DNA of 64,000 nt from CALFVT01 sp964513675 (lineage in GTDB: Bacteria; Pseudomonadota; Alphaproteobacteria; Caulobacterales; Maricaulaceae). Every line of letters begins with the position of its first letter. Position 1 is the first letter of the stretch. The stretch is taken from the NCBI GenBank assembly GCA_964513675.1, contig CAZEOD010000008.1:1-64000 (forward strand). The letters are read 5' to 3'. Below the pieces are notes generated by a model. The model made no database searches, was not told the DNA's origin, and worked only from the letters and a program-made list of their open reading frames with translations. Of this stretch, positions 25,399-36,000 are shown piece after piece. The position numbers and the translations under genes are program-made.

Positions 25399-27063
25399 AT
25401 GACATTTAAAGCCTTAGCACTATCAAGCTTAGCTGTAACAATGTTTTGGGGGTGCGAGAAAAACGCGCCTGATGCAAAGCAATCAGTTGAAAAAACGGCT
25501 GCGATTTCGCAGGCCGATATTGGCCGCCGTATCGAAATGTTGGCTTCGGACGATTTCGAAGGCCGCGCCCCCAGCACGGCGGGCGGCAAAAAAGCCTCGC
25601 AATATATTGCCGATGAAATGAAAGCCGCAGGACTATCGCCCGCCGGTAAGGACGGGACATACTTCCAGCCCGTCAATCTCACCGAAGCCGCTGTTCTCCC
25701 GACATCATCAATGAGCCTATCGAAAGACGGCATCCCCTTTCACACGTCCGATCAAAGCACCAATAGCGTCTATTGGAGTAAGCGGCTCGACCCGACATTA
25801 AACATCAATAATAGCGATCTTGTTTTTGTTGGTTACGGCGTTGTTGCACCAGAATTTGGCTGGGATGATTACGCCGGCATCGACGTTAAAGGCAAAACTG
25901 TTGTTATGCTTGTTAATGATCCCGGCTTTAGCACTAAAAATGACGCCTTATTTAAAGGCGAGTCCATGACATATTATGGCCGCTGGACTTATAAATATGA
26001 AGAAGCTGGCCGCCAAGGCGCAGCCGCTGCGATTATTATTCATGAAACAGCCCCCGCGAGCTATGGCTGGGGTGTTGTATCTGGCTCTTGGACGGGCGCA
26101 CAATATGATCTGGTTCGTCCGGACGGCGGCGCATCGCGCACAAAATTAGAAGGCTGGGTACATTATGATACGGCCAAGGATATGTTCATCCAGGCCAATA
26201 TGGACATTGAAGCGCAAAAACAAGCCGCGCTAGAAACAGGATTCAAGCCTGTCGCTATGGAGGGGCTCAGCCTTAACGCTACGATCAACCAAACTGTCGC
26301 AACGGTCGAATCTCGGAATGTGGCCGGAGAAATCAAAGGCACAGAAACACCGGATGAATATGTCCTCTATATGGCGCATTGGGATCATCTCGGCAATGGC
26401 GCTGCGGGGGAAGACCATATCTATAATGGCGCGGTTGATAATGCCACAGGCACCGCTGCGATTTTAGAAATTGCAAAGGGCTTCGCCGATCAAGGCGCAC
26501 CGAAACGCTCCGCTATTTTCGTCGCCGTCACGGCTGAGGAATCTGGCCTTTTAGGATCGGCTTATTACGCAGAAGACCCAATTGTCCCGCTAAGCAAAAC
26601 AGTCGCCGGTATTAATATTGACGCTATCCAGCCTATTGGCCGCACAAAAGACGTGATTGTCGTCGGGGCGGGCGCATCGCAGCTTGAGGATCGTCTTGCC
26701 GATATTTTGACTCCTCGCGATATGTATATTGTCCCTGACCCGAACCCGCAGGCTGGTTATTATTACCGCTCTGACCATATCAGCCTTGCGAAAAAAGGCG
26801 TGCCTATGCTCTATGCCGATAGCGGATTAAACCACCGCATTAATGGCCTTGAGTACGGCGAAGAGTTTTCAAAAACATATGAGCGTGAACGCTATCACAA
26901 GCCGGCCGATGAATATGACAATAGCTGGGACTTATCTGGCATCACAGAAATGAGCGAGATCTTCTTCGAACTCGGTTACGGCATTGCCGATAGTGATGAG
27001 TGGCCAAATTGGTATGAAGGTACTGAGTTCCGCGCCCTGTGGGATAATCTTCGCGACGAATAA
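25399..27063 (+). CDS. M28-family metallopeptidase lipoprotein with PA domain
   Basis: A 554-residue exported M28 zinc peptidase. The signal ends at FWGC (lipobox). A PA domain covers about 120-290 (LVFVGYGVVAPEFGWDDYAG). The zinc site is made of MAHWDHLGNG, DNATGTAAILE, TAEESGLLGSAYYAE and a distal YRSDHISLAKKGVP. The start at ATG 25399 is supported by GGAAGG eight bases upstream and by the signal peptide. It is divergent from the other M28 gene but shares little close sequence with it, so the two probably differ in specificity. Confidence 0.9.
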   Translation: MTFKALALSSLAVTMFWGCEKNAPDAKQSVEKTAAISQADIGRRIEMLASDDFEGRAPSTAGGKKASQYIADEMKAAGLSPAGKDGTYFQPVNLTEAAVLPTSSMSLSKDGIPFHTSDQSTNSVYWSKRLDPTLNINNSDLVFVGYGVVAPEFGWDDYAGIDVKGKTVVMLVNDPGFSTKNDALFKGESMTYYGRWTYKYEEAGRQGAAAAIIIHETAPASYGWGVVSGSWTGAQYDLVRPDGGASRTKLEGWVHYDTAKDMFIQANMDIEAQKQAALETGFKPVAMEGLSLNATINQTVATVESRNVAGEIKGTETPDEYVLYMAHWDHLGNGAAGEDHIYNGAVDNATGTAAILEIAKGFADQGAPKRSAIFVAVTAEESGLLGSAYYAEDPIVPLSKTVAGINIDAIQPIGRTKDVIVVGAGASQLEDRLADILTPRDMYIVPDPNPQAGYYYRSDHISLAKKGVPMLYADSGLNHRINGLEYGEEFSKTYERERYHKPADEYDNSWDLSGITEMSEIFFELGYGIADSDEWPNWYEGTEFRALWDNLRDE

Positions 27064-27074
27064 AGCCATATTCC

Positions 27075-27803
27075 ATGCAAACCATTATCTGCATGAAATG
27101 GGGAACGCGCTATGGCCCTGAATTTGTCAATAGGCTGTGGCGCGCTGTCCAGCGTAATACATCACGGGAAACGCGCTTAATTTGTTTTACGGATGATAGC
27201 GCGGGTGTTGACCCGGATGTGATATGTTATCCCCTGCCTGACATTAACCTGCCGAGCGGCCTAATCAATACGCCGTGGCGGAAACTTTCTGTCTGGCAAT
27301 CACCGCTAGAAGATTTAAGCGGGGACGTTCTCTTCCTTGATCTTGATTTGGTTATAACGGGGAATTTAGACGACTTTTTCGACTTTGAACCGGGCCGCTA
27401 TTGCGTCATAGAAAACTGGACCCAATTAGGTCAAGGCAATGGCAATACCTCCTGCTTTCGCTTCCCCATAGGGCGGCATAGCCATATCTATGAGCGCGTG
27501 CAAAAAGACCCGCAATCGGTCTTGTCACTATATCGCATCGAGCAGCTTTATATCTCGCGCGAGATAGAGGATATGGTCTTTTGGCCCCCAGCATGGTGCG
27601 CCAGCTTCAAACATAGTCTTCTGCCAAAATGGCCGATGAATTTCTTTAAAACGCCCCCCCTACCCGCTGACACACATCTTGTCGCCTTTACAGGAAAGCC
27701 TGACCAAGACGAAGCCGCGCGGGGCGAATGGCCCGTTAAAAAATGGTACAAACGCGCCTATAAATATGTCAAACCGACCCCTTGGATTCATGAGCACTGG
27801 TAA
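27075..27803 (+). CDS. glycosyltransferase-like protein
   Basis: A 242-residue cytoplasmic protein that looks like a GT-A fold glycosyltransferase: an N-terminal strand MQTIICMKWG, FTDDS near residue 40 and a DxD-type motif FLDLDLVITGNLDD at about 91-105. The donor and acceptor cannot be told from sequence. The next gene overlaps by 14 bases and also looks like a glycosyltransferase, so the two probably act on one glycan. Confidence 0.7.
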   Translation: MQTIICMKWGTRYGPEFVNRLWRAVQRNTSRETRLICFTDDSAGVDPDVICYPLPDINLPSGLINTPWRKLSVWQSPLEDLSGDVLFLDLDLVITGNLDDFFDFEPGRYCVIENWTQLGQGNGNTSCFRFPIGRHSHIYERVQKDPQSVLSLYRIEQLYISREIEDMVFWPPAWCASFKHSLLPKWPMNFFKTPPLPADTHLVAFTGKPDQDEAARGEWPVKKWYKRAYKYVKPTPWIHEHW

Positions 27804-28602
27804 GCCCAGCATTGGCATGGGCATTTTAAGCTGGCGCGGCGCAGCCAGCCTTGATTATGCCCTTGGCAGCTATAGCGCCTCCGGTCTTTTTAATCTCTTT
27901 GGTGAACGCGCCATTATCCTGCCCGAGCCTGATGAGGCTGTGAAATCTATTGCCGCCCAACACCCGCTTACGTCTTATGAATTTGACCGCAATCTTGGCA
28001 TTGCAGGCGGCATGCGCGCTGTAGCCGAAACTTTATCAACTGATTATGTTCTCTTTCTTGAAAATGACTGCCCTTTAATCGAAAGCTATGAGGCCGCAGA
28101 AAAACAAATTGCGCAATCCATAGAAGCCCTTGAGGCTGGCGCCGCCTTTATGGCGCGCCTCAGAAGCCGGCGTGAGCCCGGAGAGCTGTTTAATACGCTC
28201 GAAAAATATCAAAATTACTGGGCCGATGGATTAAAACCGACAATACGCCGAACGCTACGGCCGCTAAAGGCCAAACGCTTATGCGGCACGGCGGTTTATG
28301 CCCGCAGCGATCCGCATTTAAAACATCCCAATTATATTAGCCGCTATGATGATGACAGCTATATTGTTTCGCCTAAAGCTATGCCGTGGACGAACCAATC
28401 TATTTTATTGCGGCGAAGAGATTTTTTAGACGTGATTTTGCCCTTTGTAGAATCGCAAGCTTTGACCCGCGCAATTAATGGGTTTCACAATATAGAAATT
28501 GAATTAAACCAATCTCGCTTTTGGACGGGATCGGACATGAATATCTTCTGCCCGCCGGGAATATTTACCCATAAACGGCTGGGAGATAGAGGTTATCTGT
28601 GA
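27790..28602 (+). CDS. glycosyltransferase-like protein, second of pair
   Basis: A 270-residue protein beginning MSTGKPSIGMGILSWRGAASL. It has YVLFLENDCPLIESYEAA, where ENDC occupies the place of a GT2-type metal motif, and a C-terminal FWTGSDMNIFCPPGIFTHKRLG. It resembles GT2-like transferases, but the family is not certain. ATG 27790 lies inside the end of the upstream gene, so the pair is translationally coupled. A longer in-frame start at 27679 is less likely, as it would run deep inside that gene. Confidence 0.65.
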   Translation: MSTGKPSIGMGILSWRGAASLDYALGSYSASGLFNLFGERAIILPEPDEAVKSIAAQHPLTSYEFDRNLGIAGGMRAVAETLSTDYVLFLENDCPLIESYEAAEKQIAQSIEALEAGAAFMARLRSRREPGELFNTLEKYQNYWADGLKPTIRRTLRPLKAKRLCGTAVYARSDPHLKHPNYISRYDDDSYIVSPKAMPWTNQSILLRRRDFLDVILPFVESQALTRAINGFHNIEIELNQSRFWTGSDMNIFCPPGIFTHKRLGDRGYL

Positions 28603-28721
28603 CAAATTCGCCTAAGATGCGTAAATTGCTCCCTGATTGCGCGAATTGATTGGATTCACGCTTTCTTTAATGTCTATAGCTACAGCTAGAAAAAACCCTT
28701 ATTCTGCGCGAGACGACAGTT

Positions 28722-31355
28722 ATGAAATATATTGCCGACGCCCTTAAACTAGGCGCTACACTCACTTTTGTTTCAACCCTTTTAATTGCTGGCTCCGAAC
28801 AAGCCTTTGCCAATGGCCCGCCCGGAAGCGCCGGTGATAAGGTTGCCAAATTCAGACAACTCGGAACAGAGCTCCCGTCTCCAAATGTTTACCGTAGCGC
28901 GTCGGGAGCGCCGGGGCCGGCCTATTGGCAGCAGCAAGTCGATTATAAAATGGACATCACGCTGGATGAAGATAATAAACGTATTATCGCATCCGAAGTT
29001 ATTGAATATACAAATAACTCACCTGATACGCTGCGTTATCTTTGGGTTGCCCTCGATCAAAACCGCTTTAAAGACGGCTCAACAGCCCGCATGAGTGAAG
29101 TTGCATCCGCAGCCGGAACGCGCCGCGACCGCGCCGGCTCCGGCGATAGTTATAGCTTCGCCGCCTTGATGCGCGCGCAAGGTTTTGAAGACCAAAATCA
29201 CGGCTTTGAATTTAAGCTCGTCGGTGACGGGGCCGGAAATCCGCTCGATTATATTATAAATGACACGATGATGCGGATTGAACTTGATCCGCCGCTAGAG
29301 CCGGAAGACTCAACACGTCTTCGCATCGACTGGGAACATAATATCATTGACGAAGTCAATATTGGCGGCCGCGGCGGCTGGGAATATTTCGAAGAAGATG
29401 ATAATTATATCTTCGGCCTCGCGCAGTGGTTTCCGCGCCTTGCCGCCTATACCGATTATACGGGTTGGCAGAACAAACAATTCCTTGGCCGCGGTGAATT
29501 TACACTCGAATTTGGTGATTACGAAGTCAATCTAACGGTTCCCGAAGATCATATCGTGTCCGCGACTGGCGTTTTGCAAAACCCGACCCAAGCTTTGAGT
29601 GCTGAGCAGCGCCGCCGCCTCGATAAAGCTAACACGAAAGAGCCTGTCTTTATTGTGACGCCAGAGGAAGCCGAGGAGAACGAAAAAACCAAAGCAAGCG
29701 GAACAAAAACGTGGAAGTTTAAAGCTGAGAACGTCCGCGACTTTGCATGGTCAAGTTCGCGTAAATATATTTGGGATGCGATGTTGTTTGAGCAAGACGA
29801 CGAGACAAACCCTGTCGTTACAGCCATGTCTTTCTACCCAAAAGAAGCAGAGCCGATCTGGTCTCAATATTCGACACATGCCGTGGTTCATACCATGGAT
29901 GTCTATAATAAATTTTCATTCAACTACCCTTACCCTGTGGCCCAATCGGTTAACTCTTGGGAGCGCGGCGGTATGGAATATCCAATGATTACCTTTAATG
30001 GCTATCGTCCGGTTCCGGGTGAAGACGGTGAAGATCCAACCTATTCACGCAATACAAAATACGGTCTTATTGGTGTGATTATTCACGAAATTGGCCATAT
30101 CTATTTCCCGATGGTCGTCAATTCTGATGAGCGCCGCTGGACGTGGATGGATGAAGGCCTTAACACATTCCTCGAATATATGGCGGAATATGAGTGGGAA
30201 GAAAACTTCCCTATTCGCGGCGGGTTCCAGAATCCGCTCGATCAAATCACGCGCTATATGACAAGTTCCAATCAAGTGCCGATTATGACGCAATCTGATA
30301 GCGTCCTACAATTTGGCCCGAATGCTTATGCCAAGCCTGCGGCCGCACTTATCGTGCTCCGCGAAACCGTCATGGGCCGCGAGTTGTTCGACTACGCATT
30401 TCGCGAATATGCCCGCCGCTGGAAGTTTAAGCGTCCAACACCCGCAGATTTCTTCCGCACGATGGAAGACGCCTCTGCCGTAGACCTTGATTGGTTCTGG
30501 CGCGGATGGTTCTTTGACACGGAATATGTCGATATTGGCATCCCAAGTGTTCGTGAATACCGCATTTCGACACAAGACCCTGAGATCGAATTCGATAAAG
30601 ACCGCGCTGAAAATCAAGCCCGTTACCCTGAAAATATTGTGCAGCGGCGCAACCGCGATGAAGGCATTGAGCCTTACATCGAGCGCTTCCCTGATACGGT
30701 CGATTTCTATAACGAAAATGACCGATTTACAGTGACGAATAAAGACCGCAACAAATTCAAATCCTTTGTTGATGGCTTGAAAGCTGATGAAAAAGCCGCT
30801 TATGAGCGCGCTTTAAACGAAAACCCTTACATTTATTTCGTCGATTTTGAAAACCATGGCGGATTAATTTCACCTCTTCCTTTAACCATCACCTATGCTA
30901 ATGGCGACACAGAGGAGCTCATGATTCCGGCCGAGATTTGGCGTCGTAATTTAAACAATGTGACAAAACTTATTGTACGCCGTAAAAAAATCGAGAAAAT
31001 AGAATTGGATATAGCGCATCAAACAGCAGACGCGAATTATGACAATAATAGCTTCCCGCCTGTTCTTCGCTCCTCACGTCTTGAGCTTTTCAAATCCAAC
31101 TCTCGCCGCAGCAGCCTCATGGCTGATATGCTAGTAGAGCTTAAAACTGATGACGATAAAGACGAAGCTGATAGCTCCGATAAAATGGTTCCAATGGAAG
31201 ATGGTAATACTGCGGATAGCTCTGAAAACATGTCCGATAAAATGACGAATAAAAAGAAGAAATCGTCTGATAAAATGAAAAAATCCCTATCCGACAAAGA
31301 CCAAAAATCTCTAAGTAAAACGCTGAAGCGTTTACTTGGAAAAGACAAAAAATAG
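28722..31355 (+). CDS. M1-family zinc metallopeptidase
   Basis: An 877-residue exported aminopeptidase N-like enzyme. A signal peptide covers about residues 1-30 (ending AFANG). The exopeptidase motif reads RGGMEYPMITFNG at about 415, where family members usually show GAMEN. The zinc site is HEIGHIYF at about 455 with the distal Glu in WMDEGLNTFLEY. The C-terminal 60 residues are low-complexity and lysine/serine rich (DKMKKSLSDKDQKS), an unusual charged tail. Many alphaproteobacterial M1 relatives of this size end in beta-rich domains. A DUF6702-like gene follows 9 bases after the stop. Confidence 0.9.
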   Translation: MKYIADALKLGATLTFVSTLLIAGSEQAFANGPPGSAGDKVAKFRQLGTELPSPNVYRSASGAPGPAYWQQQVDYKMDITLDEDNKRIIASEVIEYTNNSPDTLRYLWVALDQNRFKDGSTARMSEVASAAGTRRDRAGSGDSYSFAALMRAQGFEDQNHGFEFKLVGDGAGNPLDYIINDTMMRIELDPPLEPEDSTRLRIDWEHNIIDEVNIGGRGGWEYFEEDDNYIFGLAQWFPRLAAYTDYTGWQNKQFLGRGEFTLEFGDYEVNLTVPEDHIVSATGVLQNPTQALSAEQRRRLDKANTKEPVFIVTPEEAEENEKTKASGTKTWKFKAENVRDFAWSSSRKYIWDAMLFEQDDETNPVVTAMSFYPKEAEPIWSQYSTHAVVHTMDVYNKFSFNYPYPVAQSVNSWERGGMEYPMITFNGYRPVPGEDGEDPTYSRNTKYGLIGVIIHEIGHIYFPMVVNSDERRWTWMDEGLNTFLEYMAEYEWEENFPIRGGFQNPLDQITRYMTSSNQVPIMTQSDSVLQFGPNAYAKPAAALIVLRETVMGRELFDYAFREYARRWKFKRPTPADFFRTMEDASAVDLDWFWRGWFFDTEYVDIGIPSVREYRISTQDPEIEFDKDRAENQARYPENIVQRRNRDEGIEPYIERFPDTVDFYNENDRFTVTNKDRNKFKSFVDGLKADEKAAYERALNENPYIYFVDFENHGGLISPLPLTITYANGDTEELMIPAEIWRRNLNNVTKLIVRRKKIEKIELDIAHQTADANYDNNSFPPVLRSSRLELFKSNSRRSSLMADMLVELKTDDDKDEADSSDKMVPMEDGNTADSSENMSDKMTNKKKKSSDKMKKSLSDKDQKSLSKTLKRLLGKDKK

Positions 31356-31364
31356 CTTATTCAA

Positions 31365-31877
31365 ATGCTGACACGGCGTTTATTTAGCTCCTTAATCAGT
31401 GCCGGCGCTCTCGCCGGCACTTTTTGCCTCTCATCATCCGCCTATGCTCACCGTGAGTCGGCATCAAGCACAGAAATCCTATGGTCGGATGAGACAAAAA
31501 CCATACAAGTCACTCATGTTATGCATACGCATGATGCGCAGCGCGCCCTTTTTCACATGGGCCGGATTGAAACCCCTGATCTTAGCTCTTTGAAAGCGCA
31601 GGCTAAGCTCGCCCTCTATTTCAGCGAGACCTTTACGCTTTCTGCTGACAACAGCCCACTTGAGCTTAATATTATTGGCGCGGAAATCATTGGGCGGAAT
31701 GTTTATATCTATCAAGATGTCTCCCTGCCTGAACGGCCTAAAAGCCTCGTGATTGATCCCTATATGTTCCAAGGCGTGGTGGTTAACTTCCTCAATCATA
31801 TTGACGTCAATACACAAAGCGGCATTAAATCTTTTCGGCGAACGAAAAACAGCGCCCCTTTTGATATCCCGTTTTAG
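31365..31877 (+). CDS. DUF6702-like exported protein
   Basis: A 170-residue protein with a signal peptide (LISAGALAGTFCLSSSAYAH). The mature part has the pattern of DUF6702 proteins: HRESASSTEILWSDETKTIQVTHVMHTHDAQRAL, then a beta-rich core. Function unknown; the family is often found beside M1 peptidases, as here (9-base gap), which suggests a joint role at the envelope. Confidence 0.7.
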   Translation: MLTRRLFSSLISAGALAGTFCLSSSAYAHRESASSTEILWSDETKTIQVTHVMHTHDAQRALFHMGRIETPDLSSLKAQAKLALYFSETFTLSADNSPLELNIIGAEIIGRNVYIYQDVSLPERPKSLVIDPYMFQGVVVNFLNHIDVNTQSGIKSFRRTKNSAPFDIPF

Positions 31878-31976
31878 GGCGCTCCTTAAAGCGCTCCTGC
31901 CGCCTAACCTCGCAAACACGATAGAGCCCACCTGTTTTATCTTGCGCGCTTGACGATTTTCCCTAAAAAGATATCC

Positions 31977-32606
31977 ATGATAACATTACATCATTTAAAT
32001 AATTCGCGCTCGCAGCGTGTGCTTTGGCTTCTTGAAGAACTAGGTCTTGATTATGAGATCAAACATTACACACGCGACCCACATACCAGCCGCGCCCCGA
32101 TAGAGCTTAAAACTATTCACCCCCTCGGAAAATCTCCTGTCCTTACGGATGGTGATAAAACCATTGCCGAGACCGGCGCGATTGTTGAATATCTCATTCG
32201 TGAGCATGGCGGCGGACGGTTGAGGCCTGAAACGGGCACAGCCGCCTATGATGACTATGAACATTTTATGCATTTTGCCGAAGGTTCAGCCATGCTGCCG
32301 CTGCTTTTGGCGCTTTATACAGGCTTTCTAGGCGATGCAGCCAAACCGATTCAGCCTATGATTATGGCTGAAATTAAGGGTATTTTCGATTATGTCGAAT
32401 ATCACTTGATCCGAAATGAATATTTTGCAGGTGATGACCTGACAGCCGCAGATATTATGATGATCTTTCCTCTCGAAGCCGCCCATGCAAGGGGCCGTTT
32501 AAAAGGCTATGAAGCCTGCCAAGATTTTGTCGCTAAAATTCATAAACGCCCGGCCTATAACCGCGCGATAGAAAAAGGCGGTGAATACGCCTATGGACCT
32601 AAATAA
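31977..32606 (+). CDS. glutathione S-transferase
   Basis: A 209-residue GST-fold protein. The N-terminal thioredoxin-like domain reads HHLNNSRSQRVLWLLEELGL and ends with KSPVLTDGDKTIAETGAIVEYL, the glutathione gamma-glutamyl site. The helical domain contains DDLTAADIMMIFPLEAA. ATG 31977 fits the family N-terminus better than the ATG at 31950. The stop TAA directly abuts the ATG of the VOC gene, so they are an operon. Confidence 0.9.
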   Translation: MITLHHLNNSRSQRVLWLLEELGLDYEIKHYTRDPHTSRAPIELKTIHPLGKSPVLTDGDKTIAETGAIVEYLIREHGGGRLRPETGTAAYDDYEHFMHFAEGSAMLPLLLALYTGFLGDAAKPIQPMIMAEIKGIFDYVEYHLIRNEYFAGDDLTAADIMMIFPLEAAHARGRLKGYEACQDFVAKIHKRPAYNRAIEKGGEYAYGPK

Positions 32607-33023
32607 ATGACTATTTTTCACCTTGCCTATCCGGTTAAAGATAAAGAAACCACCCGCGAATTTTACCGCGATATCATTGGATGCCGCCAAGGCCGAGAAG
32701 CTGAGACTTGGGTGGATTTCGACTTTTTTGGCCACCAACTTAGCTTTCACGTTAGGCCCGAAGCTTTTACCGCTGCTGAAGCCACCAATGATGTCGATGG
32801 TAAAGCCGTTCCCGTTCGCCATTTTGGCGCTGTGCTCGCTTGGGAGGCTTGGCATGAATTGAAAGACCGCTTAATGGGGCGCGGCACTGATTTTATTATT
32901 GATCCCTATATCCGTTTTAAAGGCGAAACGGGCGAGCAAGCCACAATGTTTTTCCTCGACCCGTCAGGCAATGCTCTTGAATTTAAAAGCTTTAAAGACC
33001 CGTCACAAGTCTTTGCCGCCTAG
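32607..33023 (+). CDS. VOC-family (glyoxalase-like) protein
   Basis: A 138-residue vicinal-oxygen-chelate protein with two beta-alpha-beta-beta-beta modules: HLAYPVKDKETTREFYRDIIG at the start and MFFLDPSGNALEFKSF at the end, which holds the metal-ligand Glu. A dioxygenase, lyase or resistance role cannot be separated. It starts on the base after the GST stop codon, suggesting a shared detoxification role. Confidence 0.87.
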   Translation: MTIFHLAYPVKDKETTREFYRDIIGCRQGREAETWVDFDFFGHQLSFHVRPEAFTAAEATNDVDGKAVPVRHFGAVLAWEAWHELKDRLMGRGTDFIIDPYIRFKGETGEQATMFFLDPSGNALEFKSFKDPSQVFAA

Positions 33024-33091
33024 AGTACGGATCGGTTTAAAGGCTAGAGGCAGCCTGAAGGCTTAGACGATTTGATTCTTAGATAAATATC

Positions 33092-36000
33092 TTACTTATC
33101 ATCCTCGGTTTTCTTATCTTTCTTTTTACTTCCAAAAAGGCCGCCAATCAGGTCACGCGCAATATCTTCGGGCTTAACCTCTTCGTCTTTTGCCGCGGGC
33201 GGCTTTGCCGCTGAATTTTGAGCCGTTCCAGTTTGAGAGCTAGCCGCATCTTGACTCCCGCCAAGGATACTACCCAGCACACTGCCGACATCGGGAGCCG
33301 TCGCCTGCGGCTGTGATGATTGCCCGCCCGAATTAGCGGGCTGTTCACCGCCGAGTACAGTGCCTAAAAATGCACCCGCCGCGCCGCCAAGCTCTCCGCC
33401 AATTTGATCTTGAATCAAGCTTTGTGCTTGTACCGCTAAAAGTGAGCCCACAGCGTCTTGGTCAAGGCCCGTTTTAATATTATCAAAGCCGCCGCTGATA
33501 CGGAGCGGAATCCCTGCTTTTGCAAAGCTATTGGCATCTGACGTTGTCAGGCGGGGCTTAAACCGGAAATCTATATTCTGATTGCCTAGGTCAATCTGCC
33601 CGCCTCCAATGGCCGCAACGCCAAGTGCATTAAAATTAAAATTATCAATATTCATTACGCCATTTTGCATCGAAAACTTGCCGACAATATCGCGAAAGCT
33701 CGTGACTTTATCTGCGCCCAATCCGCCAACCGCGCTTTGCAACGACAATCCTTGTGAAAAGCCGCTCAGGGTTGAGGCCATATCAATGCCGCGGACTTGA
33801 CCGTCACGCACGCCAAACTCTCCGCCGCCGCTAAGTGACTTCATGATGCTATCCATAGATAGGCCGGCCCCGCGAATTTTAAAATTCGTTGCGCCAATAC
33901 CCGTTGCATTGGCAAAACTTACAAATTTCGCCAAGACGCTTTCAGTGTCCAAAGACGCCAAAGATATATCCATATCAAGAACAGGATTATTTCGGCGCGC
34001 ATTAATTGACATAAGCATACGCCCTTGACCGCCATAAAGCGCCATATTCGGGAAATCTACAGTCAGTTGGCTATCTTTAATCACCGCTTGGATATCAGAT
34101 TGACCAAAGCTGACAGAGCTTGTCAAAAGCTGCTGCGTTGAGAGTTTAATATCTGCGTCAAACGCTTTAATCGCGTCCACATTAAGCGGCTCTTTGCTCC
34201 AGCCTTTAGGCGCATTAGGCGGCGGCGCATAAGCGGCCTGATAAGGGCGTATATCAAGCGCAGCCACATTAAGCTCGCCTGTAAGCTTAGGCTTGGCCGC
34301 TGATAAATTCGCGTTGAACTGGCCTTGGCCCGAAAGCTTATCAAGGCTAAGCGATGACAGAGAAATCGTCAAAGCGGACATATCGCCGTCGACATTGCCA
34401 TTAACAGCAAAGTTTTCAAATATAGCGCCTTGGGTTGTGCTGGCAGGAAGCTCCACATCTAAACTCTGGGCAAGGCGGCGCAAGCTAGCCGCCTCCCCGT
34501 TAAAAGTTCCGCTCAGAGCGGTTTGCGGCGTCACGCCCATTATTTGCGTAACGTTGCCTTTGAAACGACCGTTAAGTGCGCCGCCCGTCAGTTGGGCATC
34601 GAGGTTACTTAGCTTGGCTTCGCGGCCATTATAATCAATGCTTAAGGGCGCGGCGAGGTTAAGCTGGCCCAATATTGCGGCGGCTTTATTATCAACGCCT
34701 GCTTTCGGCGCTAAAACGGCAATGGACGGGATTTTAAGCTGCGAGAGCACGCCGTTTGTGGTCATGTCTTCACCGGTTAGGGTGACAGTCCCCGTATAAG
34801 CTGCCGTCAAATCTACACTGCTAAGCTGCGTCTCATCCAGCTTTAATTTAATAGCGTCCTGCGTATAGTCGATGGCGCCCGAGACAACGGCGCGGTCGAG
34901 AACCGCCGCTTGCGCAATGTCAAGTTTAAGCGCCGTTATAAGCGCTGGAATTTTCTGCGCATCGGCGGAAAATCGCCCTTTAGCGCTCACGGCATCACCG
35001 CGTAAACTTACATCACCTTGATAGGCTGCGCTCAGATTATCGCCGCTGATATCTGCGCGTGTAAATTTCACATCAACCGCGTCTTCGCTGTAAGATAAGC
35101 TTCCCGCAAGATCGGCCGTATTCACAATAACATCTGGCTCAAGCTCTAATTTCAAGGCCTGCATAGCCGCTGGAAGCTCCTGAATAGAGGCTGTGAAATT
35201 ACCATTGGCTGTTATAGCTTCCCCAATATTAGCCTGCCCGTCATAACGGCCATCAAGATTATCGCCGCTCACTTTGGCTATAATATTACGCGCGAGAAAT
35301 CCGTCATCTTTGGCGCTTAAATCTGCGTTTATATTGGCCGTCTTAACCAGCTCAATCCCGTCAATGCTCTGCTCAAGCGCTAGGGCCAAGGCCGGTACAT
35401 TATTAACATCCGCTGTAACACGCCCTGAAAAGACGGGTGCAACCTCTGTGGTGAGGTTGATTTTGGCATCGCCTTTATAATCAGCTTTAAACAAATCGCC
35501 TTCGACAAGAATATCACTACCGCTCGCGGTTAGAGCCGCGCCGTCATAGGCAAATATACCGGAAAACCTGCCCGTATTGACAAGGTCAGAATATTTAATC
35601 TCTTGCGGTACAAGCGCCGTTAAAGCGGCCATGTCGCGAATATTGCCTTCGATATTTGCTGTAAACGCAATATCTGCGCTTTCAGTGAATTGCCCGCTAC
35701 CATCAAGATCAGCAAAATCTGTTTTCAGTTTCGCGGTAAAATTAGCTTCCCCGCCGCCGAGAAAATAACGCGGGGTATCAAGCGATACATCCAGATCAAT
35801 CGGCGTGTCATCCAGTGTCATCGCACCCTCAATTTCGACAATTTCATCTAAAGACGGCAGGCTAAAGGACAGGCTCGCATTTGTGATATCATGCGAGATA
35901 TTGGCTGCCGCGTCGCGATATGTAATCCGGCCATCCGTAATCGCAAAGCGGCCTATTTTGGGATCATAGGCGTTAAACCGTCCATCGCGTTTAAAAGGCT

